Assembly (NCBI GenBank): GCA_945910005.1 | Contig: OX246741.1 | Location: 45,185,740 to 45,249,739 of the forward strand | DNA: 64,000 nucleotides | Direction: 5' to 3' | Source: Isoperla grammatica | Taxonomy: Eukaryota > Arthropoda > Insecta > Plecoptera > Perlodidae | Part shown: piece after piece, positions 22,093-35,697 of the stretch | How the letters are laid out: each line of letters opens with the position of its first letter | Numbering within the stretch: position 1 is the first letter of the stretch | The notes under the pieces: model-generated | The model's database searches: none | What the model was told of the DNA's origin: nothing | The model's input: only the letters and a program-made list of their open reading frames with translations | Program-made: the position numbers and the translations under genes

Positions 22093-23660
22093 TTGTGATT
22101 TGTTTATATGGCTGCTAAAGAGTTTGTTTTTCTTATGGAAAATCGCATGTTATAAAACAATTCCATAGCAACAAATCACGTACTTTACTTGACAATTGAA
22201 TGTGCCACGACAATTTCACTTACGGGTCTTCCACGAATGCTGTATACGTTGTTTTACATAACATCATAAATTATTATCATGAATTCATTTCTCTCATCGA
22301 ATATTTTCAATACACTTTGCATCAACGGGCATTTTCAATGAGAAAACATTCAGGAAAATAAAGCGACCATGTTAAACATAAAGAGATTTGCACACTAGTA
22401 TATTTTAACTTATATTACATCTAATAAATGTATTCCTTTATTTATCTGAGCTTATTCCACAATGGAATTTTGTATATTATTAAGTGACTCATCCTGACAT
22501 ACATCCCTAGATTCAATGCACAGTGAAGTTATACATGAGTGTATTTTGTATTCCTTATATTAAAGTTAACATGCAGATCATTTTAAAGTTCATTTAAATC
22601 ACAAACATCAGGGCCTGGATTCACAAAGATGACTAACTTTAAGTTGTGCTAAGTTCGGCATGTTCTAGCTTGAAAAATCAAGATAAATGATATCTGGGTA
22701 TTACTACGCATTCACAAATAAAATATTATTAGTTAAATTGTTGATATTTTACTATATTTTATTTTCATGCCACTTCATAATCACATATGTGTGATTTATA
22801 TCACTAATATTTGCCTTAACTAACCTTTGTGAATCTGGGCCCTGCTTAGTACAGTTTATGTATTGTTGCCAAAACATAGCATAGTGTAAGATATTACTTA
22901 CGTATACATAACCACTGAATATCAGATCGTTCGTTTCATACTGGTTGTAAATTGTATAAACTAAGTCAAATTTTTCTTTTTCAATTAAAAATAATTGTTT
23001 AAACACTATCGTCTGAAGAAAATATTTATATTTGTTTGATTAAATACAACCGGGATGGTGTTGAAAGCGGGTCTTATAATTACAAGGAATACGTTTTACA
23101 TTTTCATCAGTTTCTACACTCCAAAAACGATATGATTAAATTTAACCACTTTTAGTGACCAAAAGATGCACCCTTGTTTTATGCAAGAATAAATATTTGA
23201 TTTTAATCATTCAAAGTGATTTAAATTATGCATCTAAAGGTGTTTAATTTTTACAAATGACTTTTTTTAGTCACTATTTGGTGACTGAATTCCCAAAAAT
23301 AGTCAGGAAAAAATGTTTAAAAACTATCATGTTTGAATTTAGTCGTCTTTTAAAGTCATGTATGGATGAATGTTTTATTTGTAAGAAGTGTGCATTTTTA
23401 AACATGTATTGGTGTGATTTATTTTAATCACATGTTAAGTCTTATTGTAATAGCCAGCTTCTTAATTCGACACAGTAATTATTTATTAATCACTTGAAAA
23501 CAATATGTTGAGGGGATCTGGCTTTCCAAACTTTTGCTAGCAAGTTAAGCAATTTATCAATTCATATCAAAATGAAGACTGTATCCTATATAATGGCTAA
23601 TTCTCCATAGAATTGTTAATATAAAGAGCTTTTTTCATTATTCATGCAAGTATTGAGTAT

Positions 23661-23795
23661 TGTATGTATGTATGCATGTATGTTTGTATGTATCTATGTA
23701 TGTATGTATGTATGTATGTATGTATGTATGTATGTATGTATGTATGTATGTATGTATGTATGTATGTATGTATGTATGTATGTTTGTATGTATGT
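23661..23795. repeat. (TATG)n microsatellite
   Basis: About 33 copies of the TATG tetranucleotide with a few TTTG variants near each edge. Confidence 0.97.
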
Positions 23796-24068
23796 AATAT
23801 AAATGTAATGTATCTACCCTATAACATTTGCTTTTAATTCTATTTTATAGTTTCTTGTTAAATTTGTCAATTCACTCTCAAACTAAATTACTACGTATAG
23901 TATGTAACGGTCAAGGAAATGAGTAAAGAAAGAAATAAATTAATAAAGAGAGATGTAATAATTGGTCACTAAACATAAATTACTAATATATGGCATAGTT
24001 ACAGATGTACGGAATCTACGAATAGCGGAGAATAAAATAATATATGAATAATAATAATAATCATAATA

Positions 24069-24169
<101 letters not shown>

Positions 24170-24495
24170 AATATTATTAATAATAATATGGAATCATATT
24201 TATAACCAAACAATTCTCCTGGACTGTAGTTCACTACTGGACCAATGGTTTAGAATTACTGTTACAAAAAGAGAGAAGGAAAGCAATAGTCATAAGAATA
24301 TTTAAACTACTTTGCATAGATGAAGCTGATTAAATCTGTCAAACAACTTAAGTTAGTTGATTGAAAGTAAGTAGGGACCAAATGTAAGCCTATATGTGTT
24401 ATATGCAAGTGACATTTTGGAAATTCATAATGCAAGATCGTAATAGTGCAACCTACTTTCAATGCAATAATAATGATACAAAAATAAATTATATT

Positions 24496-24780
<285 letters not shown>

Positions 24781-25307
24781 ATATGTAGGGTATTCTTCAT
24801 TGCAATGCCTTGATTGGCAGATTTCAAGAGTATTAAATTAGAATAATAAGAGAGAAAGTCATACTAGTACTTTAATGCAAAAGTGGCTTTTGTATTCAGA
24901 CTGCTTTGCTACGACAATTACAAAATAAAATAGTAACAGTTAAAGTATTGACGAAAATCATTCAGCAAAATCATTACTGCATTATTGGCAGCAAATCATT
25001 CAGAATCATCACTGCTAAAATTATCGACACAAATTATTCGAGATATCAAATTGCTAGAATTAACTATGTAGAAAAAGTATGTTGGGACAATGTTGTACCA
25101 AGGTAGAGCAATGCAGAGGAACAGAGTTGGGTTGGGACTCTGTTTTACACAACGTTGGTATTTGATAATTGAAATACAGCGAGACAACATCGAACCAACC
25201 AACACTATCTCATTTCTAGAAAAATTCATACCAAACTTTCACAACGCTACAACGTTGTTAGGCTTAAATATTAAATCAATAATATAAGCAGCAATAATAA
25301 TAGGTAA

Positions 25308-25308
25308 C

Positions 25309-25360
<52 letters not shown>
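25308..25360. repeat. (AAT)n microsatellite
   Basis: About 17 AAT triplets ending in an ATTATTATT turn. Confidence 0.96.
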
Positions 25361-25365
<5 letters not shown>

Positions 25366-25581
25366 TGCAACTGAAAGATCAACTTATCAATACTACCAAC
25401 TAGTTACCTACACAATAGAAGGAGAGACGTTCTTAATTGAAATAGGCCAAGAACATTAAAAAGTAAATTGACATTTAAGAAATAATATGCAGCTATGAGT
25501 TTGAAAATAGAAGGAAATATCACTATAGGGATAGGCCTATGCCTACAATACAAAAATAATTAGATAATTTAAGGGCCTGGC

Positions 25582-25791
25582 CCATGTATGCGATGTGATC
25601 CATGCGATACAAACAATACACTTTTAAAATGCCTAATACATCTCTAAAGATCAGCTAAATCAAGACAGCTAGACGAGCCCTAAATTTAGCTTTAGGAATC
25701 TCGTTACGACATCCATATTTTGTTTGTCCGATGCGTGAAAAGTTAAAATATTCCAACTCTTGTCGCATGCAATGGATCGCACGCACCATGG
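25582..25791. mobile_element. Imperfect inverted-repeat element, about 210 bp
   Basis: CCATGTATGCGATGTGATCC at the left pairs imperfectly with GGATCGCACGCACCATGG at the right, about 30 bases per arm. It resembles a diverged MITE. A related GCGATGGATCACGG occurs near 26078. No target duplication was confirmed. Confidence 0.45.
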
Positions 25792-26146
25792 CATCAGTCG
25801 CCTGAGATACGGGCTGTGATTGGATGAACCGAAATAATTAAAAACAAGTAGGTAACTAAGATAGATAACAAAAGAGCTAGCAGCATGGTTTTAGGAAAAA
25901 AAACTAAAGAAACCAATAAGAAACATTCTATTAACCGGTATGTCATCAATCATGGTGTTTCTGGCAGATCAGGCAGTAACTAAAATTAAATTCAAAACAC
26001 CAGAAGATCTGCAATCGACTCAAAATGTGATTTAAAAACAATATATGTATGTGTCAGTGGTCAGTAGGCTACCTGTGCGATGGATCACGGAAGGCAGAGG
26101 CTATGCCAATGCTCAGTTTTGCCTGTTCAAACAATAATATTGTAAT

Positions 26147-26177
26147 ATAATAATAATGATAATAACAATAATAATAG

Positions 26178-26255
<78 letters not shown>

Positions 26256-26259
26256 GTAT

Positions 26260-26322
<63 letters not shown>

Positions 26323-26350
26323 TATTATTATTATTATAATAATAATAATA
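26147..26350. repeat. (AAT)n microsatellite
   Basis: Long AAT run with AGT, ACT and ATC interruptions and a central AAGTATTAT break. Confidence 0.97.
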
Positions 26351-29106
26351 TTGTGTCTGTACAGACTCTTAATCGAAATTGTGGAAAATATGGTTGGGAA
26401 ACAATAAGGCAGCTTGGCTTAATTTATTAGTAAATTATCTTAAAAGAAGATATATTAAACAACTGAGGTTACGGTTACAATCATTTATACAGGCACTTAT
26501 ATAACGAACATGAAAGAAAGTGGTGTTTACTTTATAAAACACAAATTTGCCATAAAATAACCTAATTTTAGAACTTGGGTAAGTCTTTTGGTATCTTCTT
26601 GGGTCTCTTCATCTATCGAGTTTACATTTTATTGAATGTATTGAAACAAGTATTCAGATAAATGCTGGTTGATCAATGGTCTCACTGCAGATTTAGTGAC
26701 GGTAAGCACAATTTTCTTAGTCAATACTAAGAAGAGTCATTTGGTTGTTATGTTTGTCATCGGGCACAGTTTAGTGGCCATGTAGTTTCATTGACTCTGA
26801 AAAAAAAAAAAAAATTCACATTGATTTTAGCAGGAGCTGCATTGAAATTTACAACAAATACAACATTTGTAAAACTGCAACATTTTGTATTCCTATGTGA
26901 TGAATGTGTTGGGGGGATGCCACAAGGAATCTGGCAATAGGCAAATTGCCGCCTAATTATCTTTTCTGTTACTTTTGAGAATTTTGTAATGATATTACTG
27001 CCATGTTACTGACACAAGTGACTACGTTACAGTAATGCGTTAGTGGCCAACGTCCCTTATGTAAGTTGCTACCCAGGTCTGCTATTACTGGGTAGACTCC
27101 TTCATTATAATTGGCTGGACTCTTGTTTAGGCATGTATGCCTAAAAAAGTACATACATATTATGTACTTATTTTACGGGATTATTTTACCAACTGGGCTA
27201 TCACAGTCAATTGAAACGTGGTCTTCACATCACAATGTTTGAAATGGCAAACTCGCCATCGCCATCCCACTACCTACCATTAAACCAAATGACAAGTTCA
27301 GCCATCTTGTGTACTAGGCCTATAGAATGGTAGAATAACCAAATGACGCCATATCAATATTTTCATTAGTTAAAGGAATTCATTGTCAAGTGTGTATTTT
27401 AGGGCAGTCTCGAGTCTCAATGCCAGTGGCTGTTGTCTACTGCTTCGTATAGTAACGTATGCTAGTCGGATAGCCTAGAAGCAGATGTAATCAATCGCAA
27501 GCACAAATCACAGATTCATACATGTGAGTAGGCCTACTATCGTGTACTGTCATCGTCATGCACTTGCGTTCTGCTAACTAGCCGACTAGCGGACTAGCGG
27601 TACAAAGCAGTGGACAAACAGCCGCTGCGGTTGGGTCTCTACCCTACAATACACACTTAACAGTTTCATAGCCCAGGCCTACTAGGCCAATATTCAACAA
27701 TTTAACTGAACTAGCCAATGGCTAGCAACTCTGCTGTATGGCAATGTTGATTCAGGCAATTGATTACTGGTAGGATAATCCTATTCTTAGGCAGGCCATA
27801 GGTTCTAACCATGCAGGTTGGTCCACAGTAACATGGCCACTATAACGATACGCCTACGCCTAACTGTAACGGCAAAGTTCGGAAACCTGTTAACGATAAA
27901 TTTTGTTTACGTGTTGTACTACTCGATGCAGTATGTTGTTTTCATTACCGGAGTTGTCTGGAATCAGAATTTACATGGGTCTGCCTGCTATATACGATGA
28001 TAATATTTAATAAGTGTGTTCTTAGGATTCTATTACTTTATTGTGCACTGAAGCATTTCCTGCTATTGTTACAGAATGTAGGCCAAGTTGCCAGATAGTA
28101 TAGACCAACTATTGAGGCCCAGCTTAGGAATAGGCCTATTGTAGGCTACGCTACTGTAGTCTTTATTCTGAGTTTTAACCGTAGGCCTACAATGCATAAT
28201 AAGCCCATTCGTATTTATTGTGAATGTGAAGCTGATAATGCTAGACGCTAGGGCCCTAGGAGTCTAGCCTATCTAGCTTACTAACTTGGGTGGGTATTTA
28301 TTATACAAAGGACCTATATGAGGTAGGCATTATGCTTGTTGAACGAGGCCTATCAAATATGTGGTAGGCCTATGCTGTGGTCTTTGTGTGATCTAGGACC
28401 TAGAATGCATTTCTTTTAATCAAGGTTTTAACTAGGTTACGGCTAAAGTGAGGTTATGGTGGGACTTGGGCATAAAACTTGCATCTACAGCCGAGGCGTA
28501 ACGACAATACGCGCGACAATATACGTTTAACGTACATTTGCTATGTCCTAGATCACTTTATGTGTAAATATCAATAATTACCACTGTACTTACCGGAATG
28601 TGTTAATCACTGGTACGTTTGCCACCGCATCCACTTCCAAGCAACACCTCCCTAACGCAAGCGCAGTTCCAACGTAACTTGAAAATTGACAGTTGAGGTT
28701 GGTGACCTCGGTGACGCGGGCAATAAAAAAAAAAAAATGTTTAAACTTGTGTCTTGTTTTTCACAGATGACTAAAATTGAAAGTAACTGATATCTGCCAA
28801 AATGATTAAATTAATGTTTTAATTTGAAAGCAACTAAATTTACACACCAGTGATGTGCTTCATAGTAAAAATGACTATAATTAAACATGTAATCAGTCAT
28901 ACAAAAACGTTTTAAAAATAAAATATAAAATAAGTCACTTGATTAGTCACTTGAAAACATGTAAAATGTTATTCGTTCAAATATGTTTTAAAAGTTAAAA
29001 AAGGTGACTTAAAATTTGGAATGCTTAAATAAATGTTTAAAATTCTGTTTGAATGCGTGACTAATGATTTCAATCACCATGATTTAGAGGGTATATATTA
29101 TAGGGA

Positions 29107-29948
29107 GTATTCACGTGACGTCACAGCGGCCATGTTGATGGGCATCTATTATTTCAAGTTTCAACATCTTTGGAATGTTGTTGACATTTTATCTGTTAAT
29201 AGAAGGTGAATATGCTAACGGGGAAACATGAGAGTTTTAACACGTATATCCCCCGATAAAGTTTAAGAAAATGATTATTATATGCCTTTGTAAAGGACTA
29301 AAAGAGTAATCGTGGAAAATGGCATATTATATTACTTGTTGTATGTCTTGTCGGGGGATATTGGTGCAACAACTCTCATGTTTTGTGGTTAGGCATGTTC
29401 GTTTCCTATTGACAGCTCAAATGTCAACACTCCATCATCTCCTTAAATTTAGAAATTTAATCAAAATTACATTGAAACGAAATCTAGACAACATGACAAA
29501 GGAAAGCCATTAGGGTCCACTTTCACCAAACTTTCATCCTTTAATTTTTTCTAATCCTTAAATAACTCTAACTTTAATGTGTAAATCGGAGAACAAAAAT
29601 GGCGCCCTGTAGAACCCAACGTGCATTACATGTAATGTTTGTTGAAAACATGGTAACCAATCCGAGATTAGTAAATCGGCCATTAAGAAGTTTGATGAAT
29701 TCGAACTTAAAACATATTTCACGTTTAAATCGAACCCTTAATCCGGTTACAATATCCACGCAAGTATCTTATTTGTCCTCGTCTCTAATCACATCAGTGT
29801 AGATGAAAAGTAATAGAATCCGCTGCAGCAAAACAGAATCTAATTCCAGGAAACGGTTAAGCTGGACAATGAAAGGATAAACCGTTCTCATCATTAGCTT
29901 CAGGACGAATTACGAGACTAATTTCCAACTTGGCATTCGGGTCCTCCC
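29107..29948 (+). repeat. Leader of the duplicated block with CRE/E-box cluster
   Basis: The segment begins TATTCACGTGACGTCACAG, overlapping an E-box CACGTG (29112-29117) and a palindromic CRE TGACGTCA (29116-29123). A GCGGCCATGTTG word (YY1-like) follows. The same start is kept at 52633-52644 in copy 2. The rest is conserved between copies but has no long frame. The promoter-like look is inference; no transcript evidence exists here. Confidence 0.5.
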
Positions 29949-31965
29949 GTGACGCCACGCGTGGTTCGTACACACGATCTGTTGTAACTGGTCCCGTGAC
30001 GCCACGCGTGGTTCGTACACACGATCTGTTGCAACTGGTCTCGTGACGTCACGCGTGGTTCGTACACACGATCTGTTGCAACTGGTCTCGTGACGCCACG
30101 CGTGGTTCGTACACACGATCTGTTGTAACTGGTCCCGTGACGCCACGCGTGGTTCGTACACACGATCTGTTGCAACTGGTCTCGTGACGTCACGCGTGGT
30201 TCGTACACACGATCTGTTGCAACTGGTCTCATGACGTCACGCGTGGTTCGTGCACACGATCTGTTGCAACTGATCTCGTGACGTCACGCGTGGTTCGTAC
30301 ACACGATCTGTTGCAACTGGTCTCGTGACGTCACGCGTGGTTCGTACACACGATCTGTTGCAACTGGTCTCGTGACGTCACGCGTGGTTCGTACACACGA
30401 TCTGTTGCAACTGGTCCCCTGACGTCACGCGTGGTTCGTACACACGATCTGTTGCAACTGGTCTCGTGAGGTCACGCGTGGTTCGTACACACGGTCTGTT
30501 GCAACTGGTCTCGTGTTGTCACGCGTGGTTCGTACACACGATCTGTTGCAACTGGTCTCGTGTTGTCACGCGTGGTTCGTACACACGATCTGTTGCAACT
30601 GGTCTCATGACGTCACGCGTGGTTCGTACACACGATCTGTTGCAACTGGTCCCATGACGTCACGCGTGGTTCGTACACACGATCTGTTGCAACTGGTCCC
30701 CTGACGTCACGCGTGGTTTGTACACACGATCTGTTGCAACTGGTCCCATGACGTCACGCGTGGTTCGTACACACGATCTGTTGCAACTGGTCTCGTGACG
30801 TCACGCGTGGTACGTTTACAGGATCTGTTGCAACTGGTCTCGTGACGTCACGCGTGGTTCGTACACACGATCTGTTGCAACTGGTCTCGTGACGTCTCGC
30901 GTGGTTCGTACACACGATCTGTTGCAACTGGTCTCGTGACGTCACGCGTGGTTCGTACACACGATCTGTTGCAACTGGTCTCGTGACGTCACGCGTGGTT
31001 CGTACACACGATCTGTTGTAACTGGTCTCGTGACGTCACGCGTGGTTCGTACACACGATCTGTTGCAACTGGTCCCCTGACGTCACGCGTGGTTTGTACA
31101 CACGATCTGTTGCAACTGGTCTCGTGACGTCTCGCGTGGTTCGTACACACGATCTGTTGCAACTTGTCTCTTGACGTCACGCGTGGTTAGTACACACGAT
31201 CTGTTGCAACTGGTCTCGTGACGTCACGCGTGGTTTGTACACACGATCTGTTGCAACTGGTCCCATGACGTCACGCGTGGTTTGTACACACGATCTGTTG
31301 CAACTTGTCTCTTGACGTCACGCGTGGTTAGTACACACGATCTGTTGCAACTGGTCTCGTGACGTCACGCGTGGTTTGTACACACGATCTGTTGCAACTG
31401 GTCCCATGACGTCACGCGTGGTTCGTACACACGATCTGTTGCAACTGGTCCCATGACGTCACGCGTGGTTCGTACACACGATCTGTTGCAACTGGTGCCA
31501 TGACGTCCCGCGTGGTTCGTACACACGATCTGTTGCAACTGGTCCCATGACGTCCCGCGTGGTTCGTACACACGATCTGTTGCAACTGGTCTCGTGACGT
31601 CACGCGTGGTTCGTACACACGATCTGTTGCAACTGGTCCCGTGACGTCACGCGTGGTTCGTACACACGATCTGTTGCAACTGGTCCCATGACGTCACGCG
31701 TGGTTCGTACACACGATCTGTTGCAACTGGTCCCGTGACGTCACGCGTGGTTCGTACACACGATCTGTTGCAACTGGTCTCGTGACGTCACGCGTGGTTC
31801 GTACACACGATCTGTTGCAACTGGTCCCATGACGTCACGCGTGGTTCGTACACACGATCTGTTGCAACTGGTCCCGTGACGTCACGCGTGGTTCGTACAC
31901 ACGATCTGTTGCAACTGGTCCCGTGACGTCACGCGTGGTTCGTACACACGATCCTTTGCAACTGA
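29949..31965 (+). repeat. 47-bp minisatellite array, about 43 units
   Basis: Head-to-tail 47-bp units run GTGACGTCACGCGTGG, then TTCGTACACACGATCTG, then TTGCAACTGGTCYC. Most units keep the palindromic CRE TGACGTCA and an ACGCGT. Variants include TGACGCCA, TGACGTCT and TGTTGTCA. The unit length is not a multiple of three, so long frames here are periodic artefacts on both strands. There are no spacers, so this is not a CRISPR array. Confidence 0.97.
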
Positions 31966-32564
31966 TCTATACGGACTTGAATCTTGTTATTTGTAGGGCA
32001 ATGAACCGTCTCACACAATTTCATGTTCTCCCAAGCATATAACAAAGACAGCAGTTTTGCAAAATTAATTGATGTTCGCCTATGTACACCCTGAGCAGTG
32101 TGGCTTAAGCTAACATTATCAGTGCGGTTTAAGCCAACGGTTTGGCCGCGGTCGCCTACTTAGTTCCCATACGTACACCGAAACTGAGCCACCTCGGGCT
32201 AGGTCAGAAGGTGGATGGGTGACCACTCTCCCCCGAAACACTAGTTGCCGATGGTTTGTTGGAGCAGATTGGAATGTTCGATAGCTTTGGTAACAGATTT
32301 GTTCTTCTCGTCAATTGCTCGGCAGTCCAGGTAAGTGGAGGAACCTATATGACTGCTCCAAATTACATTGTCCGTTCGGATGGGACGTAAAGCCGGAGGT
32401 CCCCTTGTTACTTTTCGAAAGGCGAAGGCTACGCGTCTGTCGGCACTAGACTTCCTCTAATCCCTTCTTCGTTATTATTCATCAAATCAGGCTAAAGAAA
32501 GTACTGTGCCATATACTGGCCTTCATTTCAATAACTTAAAAATCAGTGTGGAGTTTGGGATGGA
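31966..32564 (+). repeat. Conserved spacer of the duplicated block
   Basis: Non-coding sequence matched at about 55190-55764 in copy 2. It includes the conserved words CTGAGCCACCTCGGGCTAGG and CCCCTTGTTACTTTTCGAAA. No function recognised. Confidence 0.6.
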
Positions 32565-33840
32565 TGGCATATTACTATATAATAGGTCGGCTCAATATAG
32601 TCAGAGAATATAAGTGCGCGAATGTTCTATTTAGCTAAAGCATAGCCAATAGTTCACTGAACAGTACAGTAATGGCATATTACAATAGTAGGTCGGCTCA
32701 ATATAGTCAGAGAATATAAGTGCGCGAATGTTCTATTTAGCTAAAGCATAGCCAATAGTTCACTGAGCAGTACAGTAATGGCATATTACTATAGTAGGTC
32801 GGCTCAATATAGTCAGAGAATATAAGTGCGCGAATGTTCTATTTAGCTAAAGCATAGCCAATAGTTCACTGAGCAGTACAGTAATGGCATATTACTATAG
32901 TAGGTTGGCTCAATATAGTCAGAGAATATAAGTGCGCGAATGTTCTATTTAGCTAAAGCATAGCCAATAGTTCACTGAGCAGTACAGTAATGGCATATTA
33001 CTATAGTAGGTCGGCTCAATGTCCAGTCAGAGAATATAAGTGCGCAAGTGTTCTATTTAGCGAAAGCATAGCCAATAGTTCACTGAACGGTACAGTAATG
33101 GTATATTACTATAGTAGGTCGGCTCAATATAGTCAGAGAATATAAGTGCGCGAATGTCCTATTTAGCTAAAGCATAGCCAATTGTTCACTGAACGGTACA
33201 GTAATGGCATATTACTATAGTAGTTAGGCTCAATATAGTCAGAGAATATAAGTGCGCGAATGTTCTATTTAGCTAAAGCGTAGCCAATAGTTCACTGAAC
33301 AGTACAGTAATGGCATATTACTATAGTAGGTCGGCTCAATATAGTCAGAGAATATAAGTGCGCGAATGTTCTATTTAGCTAAAGCGTAGCCAATAGTTCA
33401 CTGAACGGTACAGTAATGGCATATTACTAAAGTAGGTCGGCTCAATATAGTCAGAGAATATAAGTGCGCGAATGTTTTTTTTAGCGAAAGCGTAGCCAAT
33501 AGTTCACTGAACGGTACAGTAATGGCATATTACTATAGTAGGTCGGCTCAATATAGTCAGAGAATATAAGTGCGCGAATGTTCTATTTAGCGAAAGCGTA
33601 GCCAATAGTTCACTTAACTGTACATTAATGGCATATTACTATAGTAGGTCGGCTCAATATAGTCAGAGAATATAAGTGCGCGAATGTTCTATTTAGCGAA
33701 AGCGTAGCCAATAGTTCACTTAACTGTACATTAATGGCATATTACTATAGTAGGTCGGCTCAATATAGTCATAGAATATTTGTGTGCGAATGTTCTATTT
33801 AGCGAAAGCGTAGCCAATAGCTCACTGAACAGTACAGTAA
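32565..33840 (+). repeat. 106-bp minisatellite array, about 12 units
   Basis: Units contain TGGCATATTACTATAGTAGG, AAGTGCGCGAATGTTC and CATAGCCAATAGTTCACTGA. Unit differences are mostly single bases. The equivalent place in copy 2 (about 55765-55880) has about one unit, so expansion here followed the duplication or was lost there. Confidence 0.95.
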
Positions 33841-35697
33841 TGGCATATGTTATAGGGCCTTAGATTGATGAGCGCACTTTACCTGAAAATAAGCAAACAT
33901 CAAACCGACAATCTCCGGAATTAGTATCGTTTGCTAGCCCAGCTACCCACCATAGCGGCAACGGTCCAGATTTACTTGCTTTAAATAAATCAACTAGTAA
34001 AATGTTCTGTGTGACGCGTTGATAAGCGTGCGCGTACGTCCACGTCTACTGTGTCCAATAGTTTCACAACTACTGCCATATTTCAAGAATGTGCATCAAC
34101 CAGTGCACAGCCTTCCAAGAATCTATTGTGCTAGTCTATTCCCAAAGAGCTTTGTTCTCGTTGCCATGGTCACATTGACTTATTGCGATCAGTATAAATG
34201 CCACTCGTACATCGGGTCGAGATAAAACTAACATATCCGTGACTGAACGAAAATGTACCACAAAATTTCTGTCTAACATTTTGACAGCATATTGTTTAAG
34301 AAAAAACTTTTTGTTTACTTTAATATAACTTCGTATGCTGGCCGAATTTTTCACAAAAGTAATGTTGTTTAAAGGTTGGTTTACTCGCTTATTTAAGATT
34401 TAAGGTTTAACAAAATCAAATCAAGCCAAAAATATTATGGCGTTTACACACTTTCTTAAGAGTAAAGATTAAAGAAAACCATAGCAGGGTTGCCCGTATA
34501 CCAAAATTTCGTATCCCAGCCAATGAGGTGCTACGTTTTAAATCTGGCCAATGGTAGCGATCCTAAGTAAAACGGTTAGAAAAATAAAATCTTAAAACTT
34601 AACTCTTAAATAAGTGCGTTAACCGAGCTTAATCAACATCAAGGCTTGTGGATGGTCAAATTTCAACTTGACCGCACTTTCCGTCCAAACGCTATCGACA
34701 GACGGAAAACAAAAATCCCAGAAAAAGTGCCATAAGAGTAAAATGGGGACGTTCGCTACTTGCGCTTGATAATTTAGTATTCATTGTCTATATACTCAAT
34801 TACAAAATAATAACTAATTTGTATGGAGTAAGTTATTATGCGTTTCTTTTGAATGACCCATCCGTCCAAACTCACCGTTTACTTCATTACAAATATAATA
34901 TATTTTTAAGTAAAGTTGAAAAGTCACATAGCACCGGGACTCAAACCCTGTTAATTTGCATTGGTAAGAGCAACCGTTATTCGTATTTAATATACACCTA
35001 CCATATTTCTGTCCGAATAACTTCTATCTGCTTACACCAAATTATCTACCTTCGATCGATCTCTAAAGGTAACTAGAACTTGGTCACAATCTACTGACAT
35101 TATTTCCACGAATGCAAACCGATTCAGTATCCACTATTTTGTTTTATGTATCTCTCTCATTTTGTGATCAAATTCCATCTGAAAAATACATCTGTGTACC
35201 CGCTAGCCCCGACGTGGGACCTCAAACTGCTCATAATTAGAACCTGATGGATCGGATGGTGGACTAAAATGACGAACGCAATTGAGATTGTAGGTGGATC
35301 TAACATTCGAAAACCTTGATCATTATCTGTTAAAAGTGCTTTAAAATTGTCAAACAGTAAACCAAAATTAAAGTCCCCCACTGAACATGAGTTATGTGAC
35401 TGAGTGGGTAGACTCTAAATAAGTATTAAGCTAATTTTGTTTAAAGAATGTGCCTTGTTAAATTGATATCTTTGTTATTCAAAGAAAGTTATTTAATTCT
35501 TGTAACGTGCTATTTCAACGCACCTTTTGCAATCAAATATGATAATTGGTAAAACTAAAATAGTGATGGAATATAAAAACATTTATATTAAAGAAAATTT
35601 ATTTATGTAGGCCCTAACCTAGGCGATGATATTTTGGATACTTTTGGGGAATTTTAGAGAATTGTAAATCAATTTCAACCGACAGAAATTTTGAGTC
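33841..35697 (+). repeat. Unique part of the duplicated block with an embedded 750-bp repeat member
   Basis: It matches about 55881-57670 in copy 2. From about 34000 to 34770 it contains a dispersed repeat starting with CTGTGTGACGCGTTGATAAG that also occurs at about 56035-56800 and, reversed and more diverged, at 47450-48195. A tRNA-like T-arm (GGGTTTGAGTCCC, minus strand, about 34935) suggests a SINE piece. A minus-strand frame of about 74 codons at 35157-35381 has a counterpart at 57198-57422. It matches no family I know and may be a repeat by-product. Confidence 0.6.

Noticed and set aside
29910..31618. Overlapping frames of about 60-110 codons in the 47-bp arrays (also 53511-55187)
   Set aside because: They are periodic translations of a tandem repeat in several frames and both strands, with no motif or start context.
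29949..31965. Possible CRISPR-like regular repeats
   Set aside because: Units are head-to-tail with no unique spacers, and the DNA is eukaryotic.
35157..35381. Minus-strand 74-codon frame conserved at 57198-57422
   Set aside because: It lies within duplicated repeat DNA, matches no family, and part of it recurs as a dispersed non-coding word near 43100.
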